Shown here: one piece after another, positions 34,123-41,971 of the stretch
Layout of the letters: every line of letters begins with the position of its first letter
How positions within the stretch are numbered: the first letter of the stretch is position 1
Assembly (NCBI RefSeq): GCF_015209725.1
Contig: NZ_CP063656.1
Coordinates: 1,223,001-1,287,000, forward strand
Origin: Lysobacter ciconiae
Lineage (GTDB): Bacteria; Pseudomonadota; Gammaproteobacteria; Xanthomonadales; Xanthomonadaceae
Length of the DNA stretch: 64,000 nucleotides
Direction of reading: 5' to 3'
Notes under the pieces: model-generated
What the model saw: the letters and a program-made list of their open reading frames with translations, nothing else
Databases searched by the model: none
What the model was told of the DNA's origin: nothing
Position numbers and translations under genes: made by a program

Positions 34123-35325
34123 ATGTCTCCCCGCACTTCCGATTGTCGCCCCCGCAAGAAAGCCCTGGGTCCGGCGATCCGCGTCGCGCTGCTGGTCGCT
34201 GGATCTGCATTGGCGGGCAGTTTCGCCGCCAGCGCCGCACCCGCTCCAGCCGATGACGCTGGCTGGCAATTCAGCGGCGACTTCCGCGGCGGTTACTTCG
34301 CCAGCGAGCGGACGGCGCGTGACGGAACCGAATCCGACGAGGATGCGTTCAACGCGCGTCTGCGCCTGGCCTTCGAGCGCAGCCTCAACGAGACGTGGCG
34401 CTTCCGCACGCGCGTTGCGGGCCGCTTCAGCAGCGAGCAGGACGATCTCGACGTCTACCTGCACAGCTACGCGCCTACCCGCGGGGGTGCGGATTTCGGC
34501 GACATCACCCTGGACGAGGCCTACTTCGGCTATCAGGCGCCCGATGACGGGCTGCGCTTCAAGGTGGGCCGCATGCAGACCGCGTTTGCGGTTCCGGGTG
34601 TCGCCTCCAAGGGGCTGGACCGCAACGACAGCCCCAACATCGGAGTGAACTGGACCGACGGCGTGCACCTGGACATGCCCGTCGCCGGCGGATGGCGTGG
34701 CCACGTGATCGCCCAGTACCAGGACGCCAAGGGAAGCAGCAGCGTGACCGCTGCGCCGCTGGATTTCAGCGACAGTAGCAGTCGCGCGACGCTGTTCCTG
34801 GGCATGGAAAACAAGCAGCGCGTCGGTGCCATCACCCAGCGCATGCTGTCGCTGACCTGGATGCCCGACAGTCTGGCCGACCGTGGCCTGGGCGATCCGT
34901 CGCGGCAGGACTACGTGACGGTCGATGCGCGCATTGCCGCCGAGTGGCCGATGGGCGCGACAGGCGCGAAGTTCGTCACCGGCGCCGAGGTCGGTTACGC
35001 CATGGAAACCCCGCTCGACGCGGTCAGTGGCACGGGCGGCAACGGCGATACCGGGGGGCTCGCATGGCAGGTCCAGGCGAGCGTGTATGACTTCGCGCCC
35101 AGGCACAACATCGGCCTGGCCATCGGCCGCGCAGATGCGGGCTGGCTGATCTCGCCGGACTATCGGCCCAATGACAGCTCGGTGGAGGTGAGGTACCAGT
35201 GGCAGTTCCTGCCGAAGACCTCGATGGAGGCACGGGTCCGCGAGCGCCGCGAGCTCGAGCATCCGGCCGGCACGCGCGCGCGCGTGGATCGCGATCTCTA
35301 CGTACGGGTGTCGCACAAGTTCTGA
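34123..35325 (+). CDS. Porin-like outer-membrane protein
   Basis: This 400-aa protein has a signal peptide (IRVALLVAGSALAGSFAASAA) and beta-barrel alternation through the whole length (DEAYFGYQAPDDGLRFKVGRM, WRGHVIAQYQD, YRPNDSSVEVRYQWQF), ending in SHKF with terminal Phe. It resembles putative porins of 12-16 strands, which transport small solutes; no substrate can be given. ATG 34123 is preceded by GAGGTAAT. Confidence 0.82.
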   Translation: MSPRTSDCRPRKKALGPAIRVALLVAGSALAGSFAASAAPAPADDAGWQFSGDFRGGYFASERTARDGTESDEDAFNARLRLAFERSLNETWRFRTRVAGRFSSEQDDLDVYLHSYAPTRGGADFGDITLDEAYFGYQAPDDGLRFKVGRMQTAFAVPGVASKGLDRNDSPNIGVNWTDGVHLDMPVAGGWRGHVIAQYQDAKGSSSVTAAPLDFSDSSSRATLFLGMENKQRVGAITQRMLSLTWMPDSLADRGLGDPSRQDYVTVDARIAAEWPMGATGAKFVTGAEVGYAMETPLDAVSGTGGNGDTGGLAWQVQASVYDFAPRHNIGLAIGRADAGWLISPDYRPNDSSVEVRYQWQFLPKTSMEARVRERRELEHPAGTRARVDRDLYVRVSHKF

Positions 35326-35383
35326 CGGTGACGCCGCGCTGATCGGGGTTTATTGTCACGGGAACCCCCGCAGCGAGGTTCCC

Positions 35384-36298
35384 ATGACCGCACCTCCCCG
35401 CAAGACGGCTGACGATTTCGATCCGGAAGTCCTCCGGCTTTTCGACCGGTACGTGCATGGGCAACTGGACCGGCGCGGCTTCCTGACCGGCGCGGCGCGC
35501 TTTGCGGTCGGGGCGACCACCGCGGCGGGTCTGCTGGCGGCGCTGGCCCCGCGCTTTGCCGCAGCCCAGCAGGTAAAACCCGATGACGATCGGTTGCGGG
35601 CGGAATACCTGGAGTTCTCGTCGCCCAAGGGTTATGGCACCGGTCGCGGTTATCTGGTCCGTCCGGCAAATGCGTCCGGTCCGTTGCCGGTCGTGCTGGT
35701 GGTGCACGAGAACCGCGGCCTGAATCCGCATATCGAGGACGTCACCCGTCGTCTGGCGCTGGAGGGATTCATCGCCTTCGCTCCCGACGCGCTGTTTCCG
35801 CACGGCGGTTACCCCGGTGACGAAGACAGGGCGCGCGCCGAGTTCGCCAAGCTCGACCAGACCAGAACCCGCCAGGACTTCATCGCGGCGGCGACCCTGC
35901 TGCAGTCGATCGATGGCGGCAACGGCCGCATCGGCGTGGTCGGGTTCTGCTACGGCGGCGGCATCGCCAATTTCCTCGCCACGCAACTGCCGCATCTGCG
36001 CGCAGCCGCGCCGTTCTACGGCAGTCCGCCACCGCTTGAGGATGTGCCCAACATCAAGGCCGACCTGCTGGTGGTCCTGGCCGCGAACGATGAGCGCGTC
36101 AACGGCGCGTGGGCGGCGTACGAAGCGGCCCTCAAGAAGGCCGGGGTGCAGTACGAGCTCTACCAGCCAGCGGGGACGCAGCACGGCTTCAACAACGACA
36201 CGACGCCGCGCTACGACGAGGCGGCGGCGGCCGAAGCGTGGAAGCGGACGCTCGCGCTGTTCCGGCGCACCCTGATTCCGGAAGCGAAGCCCGGTTGA
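35384..36298 (+). CDS. Dienelactone hydrolase family protein with Tat-type signal
   Basis: This 304-aa protein carries DRRGFLTGAA followed by a hydrophobic stretch, a twin-arginine signal. The mature part is a dienelactone-hydrolase fold: VVLVVHENRGLNPHIEDV, VVGFCYGGG with nucleophile Cys189, LLVVLAANDERVNG (Asp) and AGTQHGFNN (His), as in YghX-type proteins. It is exported folded and may hydrolyse lactones or esters in the periplasm. It lies 59 bases from the S66 peptidase gene, also with a Tat signal, and may be co-transcribed. Confidence 0.88.
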   Translation: MTAPPRKTADDFDPEVLRLFDRYVHGQLDRRGFLTGAARFAVGATTAAGLLAALAPRFAAAQQVKPDDDRLRAEYLEFSSPKGYGTGRGYLVRPANASGPLPVVLVVHENRGLNPHIEDVTRRLALEGFIAFAPDALFPHGGYPGDEDRARAEFAKLDQTRTRQDFIAAATLLQSIDGGNGRIGVVGFCYGGGIANFLATQLPHLRAAAPFYGSPPPLEDVPNIKADLLVVLAANDERVNGAWAAYEAALKKAGVQYELYQPAGTQHGFNNDTTPRYDEAAAAEAWKRTLALFRRTLIPEAKPG

Positions 36299-36357
36299 AT
36301 TGTCGCTCCCGGGGCGGTTTGCTACGCTCGCCCGCACTCTGATCGGCGGGCAGCAGC

Positions 36358-37434
36358 ATGCAAAGGCGACAGTTTCTGGGGCACGCAGCCGGCGCTGCAC
36401 TTCTTCTGCCATTCCTGGGCTCTGCGAACGCGATGGCGGCAAACATGCTGGCGGTCAACGCTTCGGCCCGGGCGCCGGCGCCTGGCAAGTTGCTGCCAGT
36501 ACCGCTGAAAAAAGGCGACTGGGTCGGACTGGTCAGCCCCTCGTCTGCACTCAATGACGAGTTCGACCTGCAGCTGGCGCGGGAGGTCATGGAAGCCCTC
36601 GGATTCAAGGTCAAGACCGGCGCGCACTACGCGCAGCGACGGGGTCACCTGGCAGGGACGGACGAGGAGCGGGCAGGTGACATCAACGCCATGTTTTCCG
36701 ACCCCGAAGTCAGGGCCGTCATCGCCACGCGTGGCGGCTCGGGAGCGGCTCGGCTGCTGCCACTGCTGGATTACGAGGCGATCGGCCGCAACCCCAAGGC
36801 ACTGCTGGGGTATTCGGATATCACCGCGCTGCACAACGCGATCCACGCGCGGACCGGCCTGGTGACCTTCCACGGGCCCAATGGCTCCGGCAGCTGGAAC
36901 GGCTTCAACGTCGACCAGTTCGAGCGCGTCTTCTTCAAGCGCGAACTCATGCAGTACCGCAATGTGCAGGACGCCGGCGATGAGCTGGTACAGCGTCGCA
37001 ACCGCACCGTCACCGTCACTGGCGGCAAGGCTTCCGGCGAGCTTGTCGGTGGCAACCTGTCGGTGCTGGTGGCCCTGGCGGGATCGCCGTACCTGCCGGA
37101 TTTCACCGGCAAGATCCTGTTCCTCGAGGACGTCTCCGAGGCGCCGTACCGCATCGATCGCATGCTCACCACGCTGAAACTGATGGGCGCGCTGGACGGT
37201 GTCGCCGGGGTGATCTTCGGCGAGTGCAGCGATTGCGAGCCCGGCAACGGATACGGCTCGCTGACGCTGGCGCAGATCCTCGATGATCATCTCAAGCCGC
37301 TGAAGATCCCGGCCTACCGGGGCGCGATGATCGGGCATATCCGCCAGCAGTTCATCGTGCCGGTGGGCGGATTGGTAGAGATGGACGCCGATGCCGGCAC
37401 CTTCCGCATGCTGGAGCCGGTGTTCGCGGCCTGA
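36358..37434 (+). CDS. Peptidase S66, LD-carboxypeptidase, Tat-exported
   Basis: This 358-aa protein starts with QRRQFLGHAAGAALLLPF, a Tat-type signal. The S66 fold follows: WVGLVSPSSALND, VIATRGGSGAARLLPLLDY, LLGYSDITALHN with the nucleophile Ser153, and the C-terminal IGHIRQQFIVPVGG with the catalytic His. LD-carboxypeptidases trim peptidoglycan tetrapeptides, and MccF relatives cleave microcin-type conjugates. Most LdcA proteins are cytosolic, so an exported one is of note. It lacks a terminator of its own before the hairpin at 37634. Confidence 0.88.
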   Translation: MQRRQFLGHAAGAALLLPFLGSANAMAANMLAVNASARAPAPGKLLPVPLKKGDWVGLVSPSSALNDEFDLQLAREVMEALGFKVKTGAHYAQRRGHLAGTDEERAGDINAMFSDPEVRAVIATRGGSGAARLLPLLDYEAIGRNPKALLGYSDITALHNAIHARTGLVTFHGPNGSGSWNGFNVDQFERVFFKRELMQYRNVQDAGDELVQRRNRTVTVTGGKASGELVGGNLSVLVALAGSPYLPDFTGKILFLEDVSEAPYRIDRMLTTLKLMGALDGVAGVIFGECSDCEPGNGYGSLTLAQILDDHLKPLKIPAYRGAMIGHIRQQFIVPVGGLVEMDADAGTFRMLEPVFAA

Positions 37435-37633
37435 CTCCTGTCGATCATCGCGGCCTGCCTGCAGTGGCGATCGTGATCAGGCCAGATATCGTCCGCAGAC
37501 TCGACCTCGAAACCCCGTCCGCGCCGGGACGTCCGCGGCATATCGCCCCCGCTCGAACGGCCGTGCCCGGCAACGGACGCAACTCGGATTCGCTGTTAAA
37601 TTGATCCGCATGTTGGCGATCCACCAGAAAAAC

Positions 37634-37651
37634 GGCCCGCCGATGCGGGCC
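37634..37651. terminator. GC-rich hairpin just ahead of the amidohydrolase gene
   Basis: The perfect 7-bp stem ggcccgc/gcgggcc with tetraloop cgat has gtttttct after it on the minus strand and only ttcgt on the plus strand. On the minus strand it is a textbook terminator, but no minus-strand gene lies upstream. On the plus strand it stands 22 bases before the ATG at 37674 and next to its ribosome binding site. It may therefore act as bidirectional terminator or leader attenuator. Confidence 0.6.
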
Positions 37652-37673
37652 TTCGTGGTTGAAGGGGAGTTGC

Positions 37674-39488
37674 ATGGGGAAGTACTCGAACGCGTGGAGG
37701 GCGGCATCGCTCGCGCTCCTGCTGGCCGTTGGAATGTCGGGCGCCGTCTTGGCTCGCGACACCGGTCAGACGACCGCAATCACCAACGCGCTGGTCTTTG
37801 ATGGGACCGGGAGGTCCGCCTATCCGGCGACAGTGCTGATCCGCGACCAGCGCATCGTCGACGTGGGCCCCGATCTGAAGGTGCCCAAACGCGCGCTGGT
37901 GATCGATGCAGACGGCAAGACGCTGATGCCGGGGCTGTTCGACCTGCATACGCACTGGACGCCCAACTCCAGCCCGTCCTCCAGCGCGGTCTTGTCGGGG
38001 GTCTATCTGGCGGCGGGAGTCACCACCGTCAACGATTTCCACCAGGCGCCCGAATCCTATGCGCCCCGGCGCGAATGGCTGGGCAGCATGGCCGCCGCTC
38101 CGCATGTCAATTTTGCCGCGCGCATGAGCACGCCCCTCGGTCACGGTGCCGACTGGGCCGACACGGCGACCACGCGATGGGTGAATTCGCCGGATGCGGC
38201 GCGCCTTGCCGTCCGCGAGCTGGCGCCGTACAAGCCCGACATGATCAAGGTGTTCACCGATGGCTGGCGCTACGGCCACATGCCCGACAACACCAGCATG
38301 GATCCGTGGACGTTGACGGCGCTGGTCGAGGAGGCGCACGCCAACGGACTCAAGGTCGCCACCCACACCGTCACCGCGGAACGGGCGGGATGGGCCGGCG
38401 AGGCGAAGGTCGACCTGATCGCCCACAGCATCCAGGACCGCGTGGTGGATGCAGACACCATCGCGCGGCTGAAGGCCGGTGCTACGTTCTACGCGCCGAC
38501 GCTGGCGGTCTACGAGCCGGTCAAGATGGGCAGTTCGCCGCCGGCCGATCCCGAGTCGCCCGCGTTTTTGAGCCGCCAGCGCAATTTCCGCAACGCGATG
38601 GAAAACGTTCGCGTGCTGCATGACGCCGGCGTACCCATAGCGCTCGGCACCGACGCCGGCATGCCGGGCACGCCCCACGGCGCGGCCACCTTGCGCGAGC
38701 TGGAACTGCTCGTCCAGGCGGGATTGACCCCGGCCGAGGCACTGCAGGCAGGGACCGCGACCAGCGCGGCAGCCATGGGCTTGCAGGACGATCGCGGCCG
38801 CATCGCCAAGGGCCAGCGCGCCGACCTGCTGCTCGTGGACGGCAAACCTTGGGAAAACATCCAGGACATCAAGAAGCTCAGCCGCGTCTGGCTGGACGGT
38901 CGACTGGTGCTCGGCCCGGGCGTGCAACTGCCGGCCAGCAACGCGCGCCCATACCCGCAGCCGGGGGTCGTGGGTCCGCTGGTGGATGATTTCGAGCGCG
39001 CGGACGAGCGCACGGCGCTGGACACACTGCGCACCGACGACAATGACGGCGGCAACGACCGCACCTGGCAATTGACCCGGGTCGTGGTGCGGGACGGCGG
39101 CGGGCACGCGCTGCGGACCATGGCACGAATGTCCAGCAAGGATCGCGCCTACGCCGCGGTGGTGCTGCCATTGAGCCGAGGTTCGGTAAAGCCGGTAGAC
39201 CTGCGCGGCTATCGCGGCGTGCGTTTCGACATCCGCGGCGAAGACGGAAGCCACGCGCTGATGCTCAAAGGCCTGGAAGGCGGGCGATGGAAGACTGCGA
39301 TCAGCGTGCAGCCGCAGTGGCAGCAGGTCAGCGTCGATTTCAGGCAGCTGGAGTACGCGCCCTATCGGGTGGTCGAGGGTGAGGACCGGCCATGGCGCGG
39401 CGACGATGCCACGGATCTGCAGTTCATCGTTGAAGGGGACGGCGCGAAGATGCCGTGGTTTGAACTCGACAATGTGCGGTTCTACTGA
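37674..39488 (+). CDS. Secreted amidohydrolase with C-terminal CIA30-like domain
   Basis: This 604-aa protein has a Sec signal (SLALLLAVGMSGAVLA). The first ~420 residues form a metal-dependent amidohydrolase: LMPGLFDLHTHW (HxH), VATHTVTAERAGW, LIAHSIQD, IALGTDAGMPG (Asp) and the closing GRIAKGQRADLLLVDG. The last ~160 residues read as a galactose-binding/CIA30-type sandwich (LVDDFERADERTALDT, GYRGVRFDIRGEDG, FELDNVRFY). The fusion probably binds a polymer or peptide while the enzyme part hydrolyses an amide. RBS GAAGGGGAG is clear. Confidence 0.85.
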   Translation: MGKYSNAWRAASLALLLAVGMSGAVLARDTGQTTAITNALVFDGTGRSAYPATVLIRDQRIVDVGPDLKVPKRALVIDADGKTLMPGLFDLHTHWTPNSSPSSSAVLSGVYLAAGVTTVNDFHQAPESYAPRREWLGSMAAAPHVNFAARMSTPLGHGADWADTATTRWVNSPDAARLAVRELAPYKPDMIKVFTDGWRYGHMPDNTSMDPWTLTALVEEAHANGLKVATHTVTAERAGWAGEAKVDLIAHSIQDRVVDADTIARLKAGATFYAPTLAVYEPVKMGSSPPADPESPAFLSRQRNFRNAMENVRVLHDAGVPIALGTDAGMPGTPHGAATLRELELLVQAGLTPAEALQAGTATSAAAMGLQDDRGRIAKGQRADLLLVDGKPWENIQDIKKLSRVWLDGRLVLGPGVQLPASNARPYPQPGVVGPLVDDFERADERTALDTLRTDDNDGGNDRTWQLTRVVVRDGGGHALRTMARMSSKDRAYAAVVLPLSRGSVKPVDLRGYRGVRFDIRGEDGSHALMLKGLEGGRWKTAISVQPQWQQVSVDFRQLEYAPYRVVEGEDRPWRGDDATDLQFIVEGDGAKMPWFELDNVRFY

Positions 39489-39533
39489 GCCGTTCGCTCG
39501 TATTTTTGCTGTGGCCACCACCAGGAGCGACAT

Positions 39534-41027
39534 GTGAATTTGATGAGCAAGACAGCCGTGGCACTCTTCGCCGCACTGGCACTGCAGGGCGCGGCCGTCG
39601 CCGGACAGCTCGACCCCGCCAATGCCGATGCTGCCCCCGCGGGCACCACGGCCGCACAGGGCCAGCCGATGTTGCAGCGCCTGGACGCCTATGCACCGCA
39701 GATCATCCGCATGGCCGACCAGATGTGGCAGCAACCCGAGCTGGGCTATCTGGAAAACGCATCATCGGCATTGATGCAGGAGGAGTTGCGCGCCCACGGT
39801 TTCCAGATCGAGGCCGGGGTGGCCGGGATGCCGACAGCCTTCGTGGCGACCGCCGGCAAGCGCGGCAAGGGAACGGTGATCGGACTGCTGGCGGAAATGG
39901 ACGCGCTGCCGGGAATGTCACAGGCCGCGGTGCCGCGGCGGCAGGCCATCGCCGGCCAGGATCCGGGGCACGCCTGCGGGCATAACCTGTTTGGCGCCGG
40001 CACGGTGGGCGCGGCGGTGGCGTTGAAGGAATGGCTCGACAGCAGTGGCACCGAGGGCGAGATCCGGGTATTCGGCACGCCGGCCGAGGAGGGCGGCTCG
40101 GGCAAGGTGTACATGGTCCGCGACGGACTGTTCAAGGACGTCGACGTGGCGCTGCACTGGCACCCGAACTCGCGGAATTCCGCCGCGCAGAGCATCAGCC
40201 TGGCAAACATCAGCGGCAAGTTCCGCTTCAGCGGCCAGGCCTCGCACGCGGCGATGGCGCCGGAACGTGGACGCTCTGCGCTGGATGGCGTGGAAGCGCT
40301 GAACCACATGGCGAACATGCTTCGTGAGCACGTGCCGCAGGAAACCCGCATCCACTACATCATCAGCAACGGCGGCGGGTCGGCGCCCAACGTGGTGCCG
40401 GCATCGGCGGAGGCTTATTACTACGTTCGCCACCCCGATCCGGTGGTGGTGCGCAGCGTGTTCAAGCGCCTCACCGACGCCGCCGAGGGCGCGGCGCTGG
40501 GCACCGGCACCAGCTTTGAATTCGAGCAGACCGGCGGCGTGTTCAGCCTTCTGCCCAACGACACCCTGGGCAAGGTCATGCATTCCTCACTGCAGCAGGT
40601 GGGCGGGGTGGAATACAGCGCGGCGGATGCCGCGTTCGCCAAAGAGCTGCGGACGCATCTCGAGCAGCAGGTCGATATCAGCGAAGCGGCAAAGATCGCA
40701 CCGTATTCGGTTGACGGCGACGGCTTTGGATCGACCGACGTCGGCGATGTCAGCTGGGCGGTTCCCACGGTCGGCATGGGCGCAGCGACCTGGGTTCCGG
40801 GCACGCCCGCGCACAGCTGGCAGGCGGTTGCCGCGTCGGGCATGGGCATCGGCCACAAAGGGGCCGTTGTGGCGGCCAAGGCGTTGTCACTGGCCGCGAT
40901 GCGGCTGTTCTCCGAGCCTGAGCTGGTGCAGCAGGCGCGAGCAGAGTTTGAACGCCGGCGCGGCAAGGACTTCCGTTATGAGCCCTTGCTGCAGCGAGAA
41001 AGCCCCCCGCTGGACTACCGGAAGTAA
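39534..41027 (+). CDS. Secreted M20-family amidohydrolase (AbgB-like)
   Basis: This 497-aa protein has a Sec signal (AVALFAALALQGAAVAG) followed by the M20D peptidase fold: GLLAEMDALPGM, DPGHACGHNLFG (metal His/Cys), FGTPAEEGGSGK (Glu pair), ALHWHPNS and GQASHAAMAPERGRSALDG in the lid domain. The GTG at 39534 has AGGAG at proper spacing; ATG 39543 is less well placed. It acts on N-acyl amino acids or aminobenzoyl-glutamate-type amides in relatives. It follows the amidohydrolase at 45 bases. Confidence 0.88.
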   Translation: MNLMSKTAVALFAALALQGAAVAGQLDPANADAAPAGTTAAQGQPMLQRLDAYAPQIIRMADQMWQQPELGYLENASSALMQEELRAHGFQIEAGVAGMPTAFVATAGKRGKGTVIGLLAEMDALPGMSQAAVPRRQAIAGQDPGHACGHNLFGAGTVGAAVALKEWLDSSGTEGEIRVFGTPAEEGGSGKVYMVRDGLFKDVDVALHWHPNSRNSAAQSISLANISGKFRFSGQASHAAMAPERGRSALDGVEALNHMANMLREHVPQETRIHYIISNGGGSAPNVVPASAEAYYYVRHPDPVVVRSVFKRLTDAAEGAALGTGTSFEFEQTGGVFSLLPNDTLGKVMHSSLQQVGGVEYSAADAAFAKELRTHLEQQVDISEAAKIAPYSVDGDGFGSTDVGDVSWAVPTVGMGAATWVPGTPAHSWQAVAASGMGIGHKGAVVAAKALSLAAMRLFSEPELVQQARAEFERRRGKDFRYEPLLQRESPPLDYRK

Positions 41028-41062
41028 TCGGATCGCGCGCCTGCCAAGCGGGGGCGTGCCCT

Positions 41063-41971
41063 TCAGCCGACGCTTTCATCTCGCGGCAATTCCGAACTGT
41101 CCTGCGCCCCCTTCAGCCGCATCAGGTGACGGTGCAGCATTTCCGTCGACAGGCCGTGCAGTGACAGGCGGTAGCCCGCGCGCAGGGTGGACATGGGCAC
41201 CAGCGGGTGCTTGTTGTTGACCAGCCCGAGGTGCTCGCGTGCGTCAAGGATCGTGGCGACGTAGATGCCGATGGTTTCATCCAGCTGCAGCGAATTGGTC
41301 GCCCGCCAGAAATCGTCATCGCTCAGAAACAGCTGATAGACCGGCGTGAACAGCTCAATCGCGCTCTGCAGATCGAGGAAGTTGCGGCGCCGGTTGGGCA
41401 TGTCCTCGATCCGCAGATGATCCGGCTGCTGGATCATCGAGAAATCCGGCGCGTCGACCTTGCCGAGCTGCTTTCCGCTGGCGCGCAGCGCACTGTTGAG
41501 CCGGATGACGAAGTTGTAGAGGTTGAGGTCGTGGACTAAATACATGTCCGGGGCGACGTCGGCGATTTTCTCCGGCCGTAACGGAGTCGTCTGGATCTCG
41601 ACCGGCGCATTGGCGGCGATGAAGGACAACGCCTGCGAACCGATGCAGAAGTGGCGCAGGATCAGCCAGTTGGCCTCCGGGCGGATGAAATTCTGCATGC
41701 CCCAGGCAAGCAGCCGGTGCAGCGTTGGCGAAAACGCCAGCTTTCGCGGCGTGAACACCTTCAGTATCTGCAGCAGGATGATGGCCAGCCGCGCAAACGG
41801 ACGGATGAAGGGCAACACGTACTGGCGCGAGCGTGAGCTGGAGTCCACCAGCCAGGCGTGCTTCACCGCCGGATCAATCGGCGTGGACTGGTCCAGGTAC
41901 AGCGCCAGCCACGGGCTGGGGTCACGTGGGTCGTGTTCGTTATCGAGGAAGTTCGGCGAGCGCTGGTTCAT
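41063..41971 (-). CDS. Unknown protein of the ketosynthase-diiron oxygenase operon
   Basis: I do not recognise this 302-aa family. It has one hydrophobic stretch (FARLAIILLQILKVFTP), a conserved-looking core (LRHFCIGSQALSFIAAN, DMYLVHDLNLYNFVIRLN) and a soluble C-terminal half (DFWRATNSLQLDETIGIYVATI, read as pieces). Several His/Asp/Glu residues in helical context (LVHDLN, LRHFC) could bind metal, but this is a guess. The start overlaps the stop of the ketosynthase fusion (ATGA), so it works with that protein. Length and strong coupling suggest an enzyme or partner subunit. Confidence 0.8.
   Translation of the reverse strand: MNQRSPNFLDNEHDPRDPSPWLALYLDQSTPIDPAVKHAWLVDSSSRSRQYVLPFIRPFARLAIILLQILKVFTPRKLAFSPTLHRLLAWGMQNFIRPEANWLILRHFCIGSQALSFIAANAPVEIQTTPLRPEKIADVAPDMYLVHDLNLYNFVIRLNSALRASGKQLGKVDAPDFSMIQQPDHLRIEDMPNRRRNFLDLQSAIELFTPVYQLFLSDDDFWRATNSLQLDETIGIYVATILDAREHLGLVNNKHPLVPMSTLRAGYRLSLHGLSTEMLHRHLMRLKGAQDSSELPRDESVG

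Noticed and set aside
37596..39734. 712-aa minus-strand reading frame
   Set aside because: It mirrors the amidohydrolase gene and has no recognisable domain.
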